Shown here: positions 13,056 through 25,823 of the stretch, piece after piece
How the letters are laid out: each line of letters starts with the position of its first letter
How positions within the stretch are numbered: position 1 is the first letter of the stretch
Origin: Ceratopteris richardii
Lineage: Eukaryota > Streptophyta > Polypodiopsida > Polypodiales > Pteridaceae
NCBI GenBank assembly: GCA_020310875.1
Contig: CM035407.1
Coordinates: 71,988,221-72,052,220 of the forward strand
Reading direction: 5' to 3'
DNA: 64,000 nucleotides
Translations under genes and position numbers: made by a program
Notes under the pieces: generated by a model
The model's database searches: none
Told to the model about the DNA's origin: nothing
The model's input: only the letters and a program-made list of their open reading frames with translations

Positions 13056-14120
13056 TCTTGGGAAAGATGGATGGATACTTCAAGATGATGAGTAGGTACT
13101 GCCAAATCCTGCTTTGTATCAGCCCTTTGATGCTTTAGAGTTGATAAGTAGACCTTTTTAGCTTCCCAATGACACCATAAAATGGCCTATGTACTTTGTA
13201 AATGATGTATGAAGAGATTTCATCAAAACAGACAACTTTGAACTTCAAGTCTTCAAGAAAACCTTCTATTTTTTACCATACACCTGTTGTATCTTTTGCT
13301 CAATATGACCAGCACAGCAGGAATTGGAAAAATTCCTTTTAGGGGTATCTAATTAGCTTAGTAAGCTAACTATTTCAAGTGAAATGACTTACAAATATTA
13401 ACTATGCTCAGAGAAATTAATTTAGCAAGTAAACCTTTACCCCCTAGTTTTTAGGACTGTTGCAGACTTCGACCAGTGATCACCTTGACAGACTTTTCTC
13501 TGAAATAGCTGAATATAAATCCTTCAAATTTTGATAGCATGTAGAAAACTTTGAGCTGGTTCCAACAAGCTATACGTCTTTGAATTTGGTGGAGAAATGA
13601 GTGAGATATGATCTCCACAGGTTGATTGACTGACAGAGACTATGACAGAGAACTCAGAGATGAACAATTGTAGAGATATGTATTAATGAACACTTGTGTA
13701 CAAAATCATTGGCTTGGAAACCATAGCCAAATGATGTGGTAAGGTGTAGGCAATAGTGTAGGCCTTCCACACATACAGAGATGAAGATGAAGATCTCGAA
13801 AAAGTGACTAATCTTACGCGACTTTTTGATGATCCCTTTTTTATAGAGGTTGAGTCCAAAGTTTGAATTTGAATTCAAACTTTGGATCTCTATAATCATG
13901 TTCCTACATCCTAGGAGATATTCTCTCAAATTGATTGATGCTTTACAACTAATAAAGTCCACGACTCCCTTGGTTAGGTGGTTACACATATTCTCTCAAA
14001 TCAATGAAGATTTTACTTTTACAAAGAGGTAAAGAGATAAGAATCCTCTAGCTATGGTTCACATGGAACCTCATTTAAAACCTTCAAGCCAAAAGTGTAG
14101 GCTTGTAATTTGCACCAACA
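13056..14120 (-). repeat. 5' LTR of Copia B
   Basis: Partner of 7704-8769. A TATA-like motif (minus CTATAAAAAAG, plus positions 13836-13846) is a plausible core promoter. A near-perfect 32-nt palindrome lies at 13855-13886. GAAAT follows at 14121. Confidence 0.93.
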
Positions 14121-15819
14121 GAAATGATGCACTTGCTGATGAGGGGACTAATATAGAGGAGGTAAAAGTTATGCCTAAATTGTAGGTCCAGACTTTGTGA
14201 GATAGCAAATTTAGATGCACCTCTTTCATATCGTACTTGTTCAAGCTCTCATAGTGCTTCGTCTACATCAAATTTCTATGATATGGCTGCCTCTAGTCTT
14301 TGTGATGAGATTGAGCGTGTTTCCTTTGATGAAGCACAAAATTCAAAAAATTGGATGGCTACATGCAATCAAAATATAATGTTATTATGGAGAATGGTAC
14401 CTCGTCTTTATGTGACTTGCCTCGTGGCAAGAAGGCCATTGGCACTAAATGGGTATACAAGCTTAAGCATAAGCTTGATGGAATAGTTGATAGGTATAAG
14501 GCTAGGCTTATTGCAAAAGGTTATGCTCAAGAAAGAGACATTGATTTTGATGAGACCTTTGCTCCCACACACCGAATGACTACTGTTCATAGCATATGTG
14601 CACTTGCATCTCATCATGGTTGAAATGTACATCAATTTTACATTAAAACTACATTTCTCAATGGTGACTTACAAGAAGAAGCAAATGTTTTTAAGCCGCA
14701 TGGTTTTGTTCAAAAAATGCATGAAAACAAAGTGTGTAGGTCAAAAAAGGCATTATATGGTTTGAAGCAAGCACCCCATGCTTGGTATGAAAAAATACAT
14801 GCCTATTGCATATGGTTTTGAGAACACTCCAATTGAGATCACATGATATGTTAAGTGTGTAAATGATGTGATTCTGATCACTGTTGTCTATGTTCATGAC
14901 ATGTTGCTCATTGCTCCTAATGAGAAGCATATTGCTGATTTTAAGGCTGATTTGCATGCCTCATTTGAGATGTCAGATTTGGGGCATTTGAATCATTATT
15001 TGGGCATTCAATTTATTCAAGTTGATGGTGGAATAGCTTTGTGTCAAACAAAATATACTGACACATTATTGTAGCATTTTGGCCTTGACGACTGCAAACC
15101 TATTGCCACTCCTATGGAAATAGGTTTATTGTTGAGTCTTCATGATGTTGACGATGAACTTGATGTTGTTCTCTTTTAGCACATTTTTGGATGGTTGATT
15201 TAGTTAGGCATAACTAGGCGTGATATTCAGTTTGTTGTCTCACAGATGAGCAAGTCTATGCATTACCTAGGTATCAAGTATTGGCAGGCAGTTAAGTGCA
15301 TTTTTGGCTACTTGAGTGGTACCCGAATACTTGGATTGTTTTATCCCAAGGGGGGATCACTACTACCAGATTTACATCCTTTTTTTTACTGTGATTGGAT
15401 TGATTGTTATGACACTCATGTCTCGAGTAGTGCTTTTTTCTTCATGCCTAGTAGCTCATGCATATCTTGTTTGAGGAACAAGAAGCCTACTGTGGCCACT
15501 TCTAGTTGTGAGGCTAAGTATAGGGCAGTTTTCACAATGACTTTTGGGTGTGTGTGGCTCAGATGCCTTATGGCTGATTTGGGTGTTGGTCAATCTTCCA
15601 CCACCATCATCTTCCCTGACAGTCGAAGCACATTGACAGTTGCAAGGAACCCTGTGTTCCACACTTGCACTAAGAACATTGAGGTGCACTATCATTATGT
15701 CAGGTAGAGGTTCTCTAATGGAGAGATCAATTTGGCATATGTTCCCACATAGGAGAACATTGCAGGCCTTATACATGAGTGCAAGATCCTTGTTCACTGC
15801 ATCACTCCCAAGAGGGACT

Positions 15820-16012
15820 TGCTGATGTATTTTGGTGCACTTTTTTTCCTCTTTAGGATGTTTTTCTCCCAACTTGTATATATGCCTATTACCCAAACAA
15901 GTCACTTATCTTTGTACATTCTCCAGGTAATAGATTCAGTATTGTATGTTGTGCTCCAAGCTTCTTCTTCTTCCTTGTGTTTGTGTGCTTCTGTAGGCCT
16001 CAAACTCCAACA
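15820..16012 (+). repeat. 3' LTR of Copia A1
   Basis: It begins TGCTGATGTATTTTGG after a purine-rich run (AAGAGGGACT) and ends CAAACTCCAACA. It is shorter than the 5' copy. CACTC follows, completing the target duplication. Confidence 0.85.
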
Positions 16013-17739
16013 CACTCCATATGAGGCTTGGCATGCTCGCAAGCCATCTGTTGCTCATCTGTGTGTTTTTAGTTGCCTGGTGTATGCAGTAATGCCTGAA
16101 CAACAACATAGGAAATTGGATGATAAAGTAGTGAAATGTATTTTTGTTGGGTAGAGTTCTAAAAGCAAAGGCTATCATCTGTATCATCCATAGATTAAAT
16201 GCATTGTGGTTAGTTGTGATGTTATTTTACTGGAAGATGTAATTCAACCATTACTTTCATGTACTAAGGAGACTTTTGTAAGGTCCAAAGATGTGTATGA
16301 CACTTTGCTGCCTCTTTTTACATGTGGACAGTCAAGTGTTGGTCTAAATGAGGCAACTTCTTAGCCTTTATAGGTTTCATGTGATGATGCAGATCATTCC
16401 ATTTCTGATACAGATTTACATGATGCACTTGTTGATGAGAGGGTTGATATAGAAGAGGCAAAAACTATGTCAAAATGGTTGGCAAAGACTTTGTGAGATA
16501 GAAAATTAGATGCACCTCTATCATATCATACTCGTTTAGGCTCTTGTAGTGCCTCTTTTGCATCAGGTTGCTATGCTATGGCTACCTCTAGTCTTTGTGA
16601 TGAGAATGAGCATGTTTCCTTTGATGAAGCACAAAATTCAAAGAAATTCATGGTTGCTATGCAAGAAGAAAATGATGCTATAATGAAGAAAGGTACATGG
16701 TCCTTAGGTGATTTGCCTCCTAGCAAGAAGGCCATTGGCACTAAGTAGGTATACAAGCTAAAGCATAGGCTTGGTGGAACAGTTGACAGGTGCAAGGCTA
16801 GGCTTGTTGCAAAAGGTTATGCTCAAGAAAGAGGCATTGATTTTGATGAAACCTTTGCTCCCACATGCATAATGACTACTATTCGTAGAAGCTCTGCGCT
16901 TGCAGCTCATCATGGTTGGAATGTACATCGATTGGACATTAAAATTGCATTTTTGAATGGTGGCTTGCATGAAGAATTGTATGTTTTTAAGCCCCACGAT
17001 TTTGTTCATAAAGGGCATGAAAAAAAGTGTGCAAGTCAAAAAACGGCATTATACAATTTGAAGCAAGCACCACATGCTTTCTATGAAAAGATACATGCAT
17101 ACATGATTGCACATGGTTTTGAGAATAGTCCAATTGAGATCAACTTACATGTTAAGCATTCAAATGATGTACTTCTCATCATTGTTGTCTATGTTGATGA
17201 CATGCTGCTCACTAATTCTAATGAGAAGCATATTCTTGATTTTAAGGCTTATTTGCATGCCTCATTTGAGGTTTTAGATTTGGGGCATTTGCATCCTTAT
17301 ATGGGCATTGAGCTTATGCAAGTTGATGGAAAAATAGTTATGTGTCAAACGAAATAAATTGACACATTATTGCAAGATTTTTGCCTTGAAGACTACAAAC
17401 CTATTGCCACTCCTATGGAAACAAGTTTATGGTTGAGTCTTCATGATGCTGGAGATGCATATGATGTTTTTCTCTATCAGCAGGTTGTTGGATGCTTGAT
17501 TTACTTATGCATAACTAGACCCGATATTCAATTTGTTGTCTCACAAAAATGAGCACGTTCATGCATTGCCCATGTGTTAAGCATTGGTAGGCAGTTAAGC
17601 ACATCTTTCAGTTCTTGAGTGGTACTCGGCTATTTGGATTGTTTTATCCCAAGGGGGAATCACTACTGCTAGACTGACATGCTTTTTTTACTCTAACTAG
17701 GTTGCTTTCTATGACACTCATGTGTCCACTATTGGATTT
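16013..17739 (+). mobile_element. Copia A0, right part (integrase end, RT, part of RNase H)
   Basis: This resumes the integrase reading left off at 4783 (TPYEAWHARKPSVAH), then RT (about 16620-17360, with VYVDDMLLTNSNEKH) and the first half of RNase H (about 17370-17739, ending near YDTHVSTIGF). It joins directly to the A2 LTR at 17740 with no RNase H remainder and no polypurine tract. Old and broken in several places. Confidence 0.85.
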
Positions 17740-17971
17740 TGTTGATATATTTTGGTCGTGATGTGTGTGAACACACTACGACCATTGGGACACTCTTTCC
17801 CCTCTTTAGGAGGTTTTTTCCCCCCGACTTGTATATATGGCTATAACCCTAATGTGTGACTTATCTTTGTATATTCTCTTGGTAATATGTTCAATATTGT
17901 GTGTTGTGGTCCAAGCCTTCTTCTTCTTCCTTCTACTATTTGAGGACTTCAATAGACTTCAAACTCCAGTA
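17740..17971 (+). repeat. LTR between Copia A0 and A2
   Basis: It begins TGTTGATATATTTTGG, contains GTGTGTGAACACAC and a TTGTATATA motif, and ends CAAACTCCAGTA. Then comes ATCGATATCAGATCAGG, a diverged primer site. It serves as right LTR of A0 and left LTR of A2. Confidence 0.85.
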
Positions 17972-20900
17972 ATCGATATCAGATCAGGCCGCCGCTCCAT
18001 CTAGAGCATTGTCGACACCCCTCCAATCACAATCTCAAAATTGCACAAAAATTGGTGAGCATAATCAAGGTGACTAGGAGTCAAAATCATGATCTAAGCT
18101 CGTTTTGGCCTCCAAATGCATTATCACAGTGCTTGTTGTGATCCTTTCTGCCAAACATATGTACATGTTTTGATTGGCCACTACAAGTGCCTCGAAGTCT
18201 GCTACAAATCTAGGAGAGCTTGACAGGGTAGTTATATTCAACTTTTTGAGATACAATCATTTTTCTACATAAAGGTATTTTAGTCAATGGCCATGGTTGA
18301 GAGCAATTATGTATTTTGTATGTTGACTGTTGAGGATAGATTGGATGGTACTAATCCCATTATGGGCATATATGATGAATTATGTGTTGGTTGCTAAAGG
18401 ACTCTACAATATTGTGTATGGTGTTGAGAAATGACCTACTACACCTGTAAATATAGTTATCGAAGGTGACCCAGATGGTGTTGAAGATGATGATCTTCAA
18501 ATTCTTGTTCATGTTGTAGTTCCTCTTGCATCTACTATAGAGAAACTTTGTTGGGATGGCAGAGATGCTCAGGAACATGCATTGATAGCCTTGTCTGCCA
18601 ACTGTGCCATTATCCCTCACATTCACTTTTGCAAAACAGCAAAGGGCATGGGATACACTTACCACTTTATACCATGCAAGAATGAGGCCTATGTTGCTTA
18701 CCTTCGAAAACAATTGGAGAGTGAGCATATGAATGAAGGAGATTCTATGGAAATTTTTTTGACAAAGATCAAAGATTTGAAGGAGCAGTTGATTTCTACA
18801 GATGAAGTCTTGTTGGGCAATCCACTTGTACATAGTGTTCTAAATGTCTTCCAGATTCATATTAGAGTTTTGCTTCTACTCTATAGTTGATGATGAAAGG
18901 CAATCCTAATGCCTTAATATTTGAGGAGTTAATCTCTATTTTGTTTTAGGAAAACCAATCTAGGTAGAATAGGTCCATTATGCATGTTGCATATCAAGAT
19001 TTCTTGGCTAGTCAAAAGGGCAAAGGTAGTCCAAAACTAGCTGCAAACGAGGCAAAGAAAAAAGAGGTTGGAATGGTTGTTGCAAAGGCCTCTACACCTA
19101 AAACAAAGTCTGCTAATCTTCTGCAAAATGAAGAATGTGTGTTTACTACTCTTTGTAGTTATGACTCATCTTCTCATGAGCAATGTATGTATGTAGTAGA
19201 CTTAGATGTTTGGTACTTTGATAGTGGGGCAACCAAACATATTACCTCACACTACAATTTCTTTAGTTCACTTGAGCGTGCCCATACAAGGAATACTGTC
19301 ACGTGTGCCAACAACTCCTCTTATCTTGTCATGGGAGTTGGTAAGATCATCATGACTACTACTAATAATAGTTCTTTTAAATTGACAGATGCTTTGTTTG
19401 TACAGAGATCAAGAAAAATCTGTTGTGAGTTTTGGAGCTAGCCAAGATTGGATTGGTTGTCAAAATTGTTGATGGCAGATGTACAGTCCATGATCTCTTG
19501 AATGATGATGTAATTATTACTTCTAGAATTTTATTTTGTGGGTTGTATAATCACATAGACTATGAAAAATTTGTGAATGATTCAGCATGTGGACTACATG
19601 ATTCTTAGGCTATCTCAAATGCAAAGCTTTGGCATGCACACTTTGTTCCTCTAAATTTTTCTAGTTTGCTACTCTTGTAGAAATCTAAAATGGTTTCCTC
19701 TCTACCTAAACCTGAGGCACTCAGTAAAAATGTTTGTGAAAGTTGTATTTTGGGAAAAATGCAGTGTTCCTCATTCCCAAAAGATGGTTGGATTCTAGCT
19801 ACTCAAAAATTGTAGCTTGTTCACAGTGATGTATGTAGTCCTATGTAGACACCCTCTTTTGGGAACTACTTTTACTTCGTGACTTTTATTGATGATTTTT
19901 CTAGGCATGCATGGGCGTATCCACTAAAAGCAAAGTCCAAAGTGTTTATGTGCTTCAAACAGTTTTTGGTGTTGGCTGAAAATCTATTAGCATGTAAAAT
20001 GGGTACCCCCCATTTTGATCGAGGGGGACAATACATGTCTTCTAATTTTAATGCATTTATATCTGAACGTGGGATAAAGAAAAGTGTACAGTGTTGTATA
20101 CACCTCAACAAGGTGGATAGGTCTCTCATGGAGATGGTGAGGTGCACGATCTAAAGTCAAGCTTTACCACATAGCTTCTGGCTTGAGGCTGTTATGTGTG
20201 TAGCATATGTATTGAATAAGTGTCCCACCAAAGCATTGCAGTCTATCACTCCATATGAGGCTTGGCATGGTTACAAACCATCTGTTGCTCATCTGTGTGT
20301 TTTTGCTTGTCTAGCATACGCATTACTGCCTGAACAACAATGTAAGAAATTGGATGATAAAGCACTAAAATGTTTCTTTGTTGGTTATAGTTCTAAAGCA
20401 AAGGCTATCCTATGTATCATCCATAGACTAAATGCATTTTGGTTAACCATGATGTTCTTGTGGAATATGCAATTAAACCATTATTTTCATGTACTAAGGA
20501 GACTTTTGTTAGCTCTAGAGATGTGTATGACACTTTGATACCTCTTTTTATTGATGAAGATTCAAGTGCTCGTTTGAATGAGGCAATTTCCTAGCCTTTA
20601 CATGTTTCATGTGATGATGCAAATCATTCCATTTCTGATGCAGATTTAAATGATGCACTTTTTGATGAGAGGGCTAATATAGAGGAGGCAAAAACTATGC
20701 CAAAATGTTGGTGGAGACTTTGTGAGATAGCAAATTAGATGTACCTCTATGATCTCATACTCATTCTGGCTCTCATAGTGCTTCTTTTGCAACAAAATTC
20801 TATGCTATGGGTGCCTCTAGTCTTTCTAATGAGAATGAGCCTGTATAGTTTGATGAATCATAACATTCAAAAAATTGGATGGCTGCTACGCAATCAAAAT

Positions 20901-21951
20901 ATGATGCTATTATGGAGAACGGTACTTGGTCCTTATGTGACTTTCCTTCTGGCAAGAAGGCCATTAACACTAAGTGGGTATACATGCTGAAGCATAAACA
21001 ATTGATAGGTATAAGGCTAGGCTTGTTGCAAAAGGTTATGAACAAGAAATAGCCATTGATTTTGATGAGACCTTTGCTCCCACATGTCGAATGACTACTA
21101 TTCGTAGCATTTGTGCACTTTTAGCTCATCATGGTTGGGATGTACTTCAGTTGGACATTAAAACTTCATTTCCAAATGGTGACTTAAATGAAGAAGTGCA
21201 TGTTTTTCAACCCCATGGTTTTGTTCATAAATGGCATGAAAACAAAGTGTGCACATTGAAAAAGTCATTTCATGGTTTGAAGCAGGCACCACGTGCTTTA
21301 TATGAAAAGATACATGCCTAAATGATTGCACATGATTTTGAGGACATTCCAACTGAGAGCACCTTATATGTTAAGCATGCACATGATGTGCTTCTCATCA
21401 TTGTTGTCTATGTTGATGACATGCTACTCATTGGTCCTAAGGAGAAGCATATTTCTGATCTTATGGCTGATTTGCATGCCTCATTTGAGATGTCAGATTT
21501 GGGTCATTTGCATCCTTATTTGGGCATTAAGCTTATGCAAGTTGATGGCACTTTATGTCAAACACAATATATTGACACATTATTGTAGCATTTTGGCCTT
21601 GAAGACTGCAAACCTATTGCTATTCCTATGGAAACAAGTTTCTGGTTGAGTCTTCATGATGCTCCAGATGCATTTGATGTTGTTCTCTATCAGTAGGTTG
21701 TTGGATGCTTGATTTACTTATACATAACTCGGCCTAATATATAATTTTATGTCTCATAGATGAGTAGGTTTATGCATCACCCAGGTGTCAAGCATTGGTA
21801 GGAAATTAAGCACATCTTTCACTACTTGAGTGGTACTCGGCTACTGTAATTTTTTTATCCCAAGGGGGGATGACTATCGTTAGACTTACATGCTTTTGCT
21901 GACTCTAACTAGGCTGGTTTCTATGACACTTGTTTGTCCACTAGTGCTTTT
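17740..21951 (+). mobile_element. Copia A2, tandem array member
   Basis: A single LTR (17740-17971) is followed by a degenerate primer site, gag (about 18290-18990, zinc knuckle not seen), protease (VWYFDSGATKHIT, about 19205-19440), integrase (about 19620-20440), RT (VYVDDMLLIGPKEKH, about 20870-21590) and half of RNase H. It then joins the A3 LTR at the same RNase H position where A0 joins the A2 LTR. It therefore shares LTRs with its neighbours and has no target duplication of its own. Old, with many interruptions. Confidence 0.85.
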
Positions 21952-22178
21952 TGGTGATAATTTTGGTAGTGATGTGTGTGAACACATTAGCACCATCGGG
22001 GCACTTTTTTCCCTCTTTAAGAGGTTTTTCCCCCTACTTGTATATATGCCTATAACCCTCACGAGTCACTTATCTTTTTATATTCTCCTGGTAATACATT
22101 CAATGTTGTGTGTTGTGGTCTAGACTTCTTCTTCTTGTTTCTACTATTTAGTGCTTCCGCACACGTCAAACTCCAACA
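21952..22178 (+). repeat. LTR between Copia A2 and A3
   Basis: It begins TGGTGATAATTTTGG, carries the same inverted GTGTGTGAACAC motif and T/C tract as the other A LTRs, and ends ACTCCAACA. Confidence 0.85.
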
Positions 22179-22180
22179 AT

Positions 22181-22192
22181 TGGTATCAGATC
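22181..22192 (+). promoter_or_regulatory. Primer-binding site of Copia A3
   Basis: TGGTATCAGATC is the best preserved primer site of the A family and sits two bases inside the LTR end. Confidence 0.7.
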
Positions 22193-25100
22193 TGGTCGTC
22201 GATTCATCTAGGGCATCATCGACACCCCTCTAATCACAATCTCAGGATCACACAAAAATTGGTGAGCATACTCAGGGTGATTAGGGGTTCAAAACTACTT
22301 CACTTTGTCATATCAAAAGCACAATCTGAGCTCGTTTCAGTCTCCTAATGCACTATCGTAGCGCCTATCTAGGTAATTTTATCCTTTTGTTCCAAACATA
22401 TATATAGGTTTCGGTTCACCAGTACAAGAACCTCAAAGTTTTCTATAGATCTATTAGAGCTAGATATAGTATTTGTGTTCAACATTTTGAGATACAGTCA
22501 TTTTTCTCCATCAAGGTATTTTATTGAGTGGTCATGGTTGAAAGCAATGATGTATTTCATATGTTGGCTAGTGAGGATAGATTGGATGGTACTAATTACC
22601 CATTATGTTCATATATGATGCATCATGTAATGATTGCCAAAGGACTCTAGAATATTGTGTAGAGTGTTGAAAAACAATCTACTACACCTGTAAATACAAT
22701 TATTGAAGATGATGTAGATGGCCTTGAAGATGATGATCTTCAAATTCCTGTTTGTGTTGCAGTTCCTCCTGCATCTACAATAGAGAAACTTCCTTGGGAT
22801 GGTAGAGATGCTCAGGCACATGCATTGATAGCTTTGTCTATCAAACATGCCATTATCCCTCACATTTGCTCTTGCAAAATAGCAAAGGATGCTTCAGATA
22901 CACTAACCACTCTTTACCAGGCAAGAAATGAGGCTCATGTTGCTTACCTTCGAAAAGATTGGAGAGTGAGATATGAATGAAGGAGATTCTATGGAAAATT
23001 TTTTGACAAAGATCAAAGATTTGAAGGAGTATTTGATTTTTTCAGATGCAGTCTTACCAAACAGTTCACTTGTGCAGAGTGTTTTGAATGGTCTTCTATA
23101 TTCATATTAGAGTTTTGCTTCTACTCTTTAGTTGATGATGAAAGGCAATCCAAATGCCTTAACATTTGAGGAGCTAGTCTTTGTTTTGGTGCAGGAAGAC
23201 CAGTCCATTATGCATGTTTCAGATCAAGCTTTCTTAGCTAGTGAGAAGGCCAATGGTAAATGGAGCTCATCTACTAGCAAGTAAAAATCTACTAATTATG
23301 CACAGTCGAAAAATGAAGACAAAGATGAGAAGAAATCACAAAAGTAGAAATTGTTTTGCAAATATTGTAAAGGAAATGATCATGTCATAAATAGTTTTCC
23401 AAAACTAGATGCAAAGGAGGCAAAACAAGAGGCCGAAATGGTTGTTTCAGAGGCTTCTGCACCTAAAACAGAGTCTGTTAATCTTGTGTAGAATGAAGAA
23501 TGGGCATTTACTACTGTTTTTCATTATGACCCATCTTCTCATGAATAGTATATGCCTAAAGTAGACTCAGATGTTTGGTACTTTGATAGTGGGGTGACCA
23601 AACATATTACCTTGCACTGTTTTTTCTTCAATTCACTTGAGCCTGCCCCTACAAGCTATACTATCACATGCACGAACAACTCCCGTTATCTTATAATGGG
23701 AGTTGGTAAGATCATTATGAATACTATTGATAGTAGTTCTTTTACATTGTCATTTGTACGAAGGATCAATAAAAATTTGTTGTCAATCTCGACATTAGTC
23801 ATGATTAGCTTGGTTGTCAAATTTGTTGATGACAGATGTACAATCCATGATCTCTCGAATGGTGATGTTATTATTGCTTTTGAATTTTTATTTTGTGGGT
23901 TGTATAAGATTCAACATGTGTAGTACATGATTCTCAAGCTATCTCAGATGCTAAGCTTTGGCATGCATGCTTTGGTCATCTATATTTTGCTAGTTTGCTA
24001 CTCCTACAGATATTTGAAATGGTGTCCTCTCTACCCAAACTTGAGGAACGTGGTAAAAATGTTTGTGAAGACTATATTTAGGGGAAAATGCAGTGTTCCT
24101 TGTTCTAAAAAGGTGGTTCAATTAGATCCACTCAAAATTGAACCTTATTAACAATGATGTCTATGGTCCTATGCAGATACCCTCTTTTGGGAACTACCTT
24201 TACTTTGTGAATTTTATAAATGATTTTTCCATGCATGCATGAATGTATCCACTAAAAGCAAAGTCTGAAGTGTTTATGTGCTTCAAATAGTTTTTTGTTT
24301 TGGCTAAAAATCTATCATCATGTAAAATGCATACCCTCTGTTCTGATCGAGGGGGGAAATACACTTCTAACTTTGATGCATTCTAGTTGAACATCGATAA
24401 AATATCAGTGTACAATGCCATATATACCTCAATAGAATTGAGTTTTTGAAAGAAAGAACATGTCTCTCATGGAGATGGTGAGGTGCACAGTCAAAAGTGA
24501 GGCTTTACCACATAGCTTTTGGATTGAGGCTGTTATGTGTGTAGATTAAACACATTTTGGTTAGCCATGATGATGTTTTTGAGGAATATGTAATTTTTCC
24601 CTTACTTTCATGTACTAAGGAGACCTCTGTTAGCTCTAGAGATGTGTATAACACTTTTTTGCATCTTTTTTACACGTGGACAGTCAAGTGCTCATCTGAA
24701 TGAGGTAATTTCTCAGCCTCTACAGGTTTCAGGTGATGATGCAGATCATTCCATTTCTAATGCAAATTTACATGATGCACTTGTTGATGAGAGGATTGAT
24801 ATAGAGGAGGCAAAAATTATGCCAAAATGGTTGGTGCAGACTTTGTGAGATTGCAAATTAGATGCACCTCTGTCATATCGTACTTGCTCAGGATCTCATA
24901 GTGCTTCTTTTGCATCAGATTTCTAGGTTATGCATTCATATAGTCTTTGTGATGAGTATGAGCTTGTATTGTCTGATGAAGCACAAAATTCAAAAAATTG
25001 GATGGTTGTTGTGCAATCAGAATATGATGCTATTATGAAGAATGGTACCGAGTCTTTATGTTATTTTCCTCGTGACAAGAAGGCCATTGGCACTAAATGG

Positions 25101-25823
25101 GTATACTAGCTGAAGTGTAAACCTGATGGAATAGTTGACATGTATAAGGCTAGGCTTGTTGCAAAAGGTTATGCTCAAGAAACAGGCATTCATTTTGATG
25201 AGACCTTTACTCCCACATGCTGAATGACTACTATTTATAGCATTTGGGCACCTGCAACTCATCATGGTTGGAATGTACATTAGTTGGACATTATAGTTGC
25301 ATTTTTGAATGGTGGCTTACATGAAGAAAAGTATGTTTTTTAGCCTTTTGGTTTTGTTCAGAAAGGGCATGAAAACAAAGTGTGCATGTTGAAAAAGGCA
25401 TTGTATGGTTTGAAGAAAGCACCATGTGCTTGGTATGCAAAGATACATACCTATTTGATTGCACATGGTTTTGAGAATAGTCCAACTAAGAGCACCTTAT
25501 ATGTTAAGCATGCAAATGATGTGCTTCTGATCATTGTTGTTTATGTTGATGACATGTTTTTCACTGGTCCTAGTGAGAAGCATATTGCCAATTTTAAGGC
25601 TAATTTTCATGCCTCATTTGAGATGTCAGATTTGGGCCATTTACATCATCATTTGGGCATTGAGTTTATGCAAGTTGATGGATGAATAGCGTTGTTTCAA
25701 ACTAAATATATTGAAGACTGCAAACAATATTGTCACTCCTATGGAAACCTTTGTTTACGATTGAGTCTTCATGATGCTAGGAGATGCATTTAATGTTGTT
25801 TTCTATCAGCAAGTTGTTGGATG

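Larger units (their letters stand above)
7704..14120 (-). mobile_element. Copia B, LTR to LTR, nested in A1
   Basis: A minus-strand Copia with LTRs of about 1065 bp at both ends and the 5-bp target duplication GAAAT at 7699-7703 and 14121-14125. Parts in transcription order: 5' LTR (13056-14120), primer site, gag from about 13028 (MGDGFPSFIDKLDRNN; CCHC knuckle CNICGLSNHTTDEC near 12180-12225), protease (FYIDSGCSNHV, about 11900-11940), integrase (about 11050-11540), RT with YVDD near 9760 (about 9600-10370), RNase H (about 8930-9470), polypurine tract and 3' LTR (7704-8769). About four interruptions are visible, so it is broken but nearly complete. LTR difference is roughly 4-5% by eye, making it younger than the A copies it sits in. 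B' at 54487-57746 is a close relative. Confidence 0.93.
4784..16012 (+). mobile_element. Copia A1, with LTRs, split by nested element B
   Basis: A plus-strand Copia with a 5' LTR (4784-5010), primer site, gag (about 5310-6210, CCHC knuckle at 6151-6192), protease (DVWYFDS, about 6360-6560) and integrase (about 6700-7610). Element B interrupts it at 7704-14120. After B come reverse transcriptase (about 14280-15075), RNase H (about 15080-15780) and the 3' LTR (15820-16012). The target duplication CACTC lies at 4779-4783 and 16013-16017. It is inserted in the integrase of a sibling copy, A0. Many interruptions throughout the reading frame mark it as an old fossil. It is the only A copy here that keeps a full-length RNase H region up to the 3' LTR. 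Confidence 0.9.
21952..25823 (+). mobile_element. Copia A3, tandem array member, cut by C
   Basis: LTR (21952-22178), primer site, gag (about 22540-23420, CCHC-like remnant near 23356-23400), protease (VWYFDSGVTKHIT, about 23570-23920), integrase (about 23940-24545), RT (VYVDDMFFTGPSEKH, about 24990-25725) and the first part of RNase H. It stops at 25823, where Copia C begins; the rest of A3 is not found on the far side of C. Same family as A0-A2; old and broken. Confidence 0.85.

Noticed and set aside
22151-22348. 65-codon frame at the start of Copia A3
   Set aside because: It spans LTR end and primer site and is random in composition.
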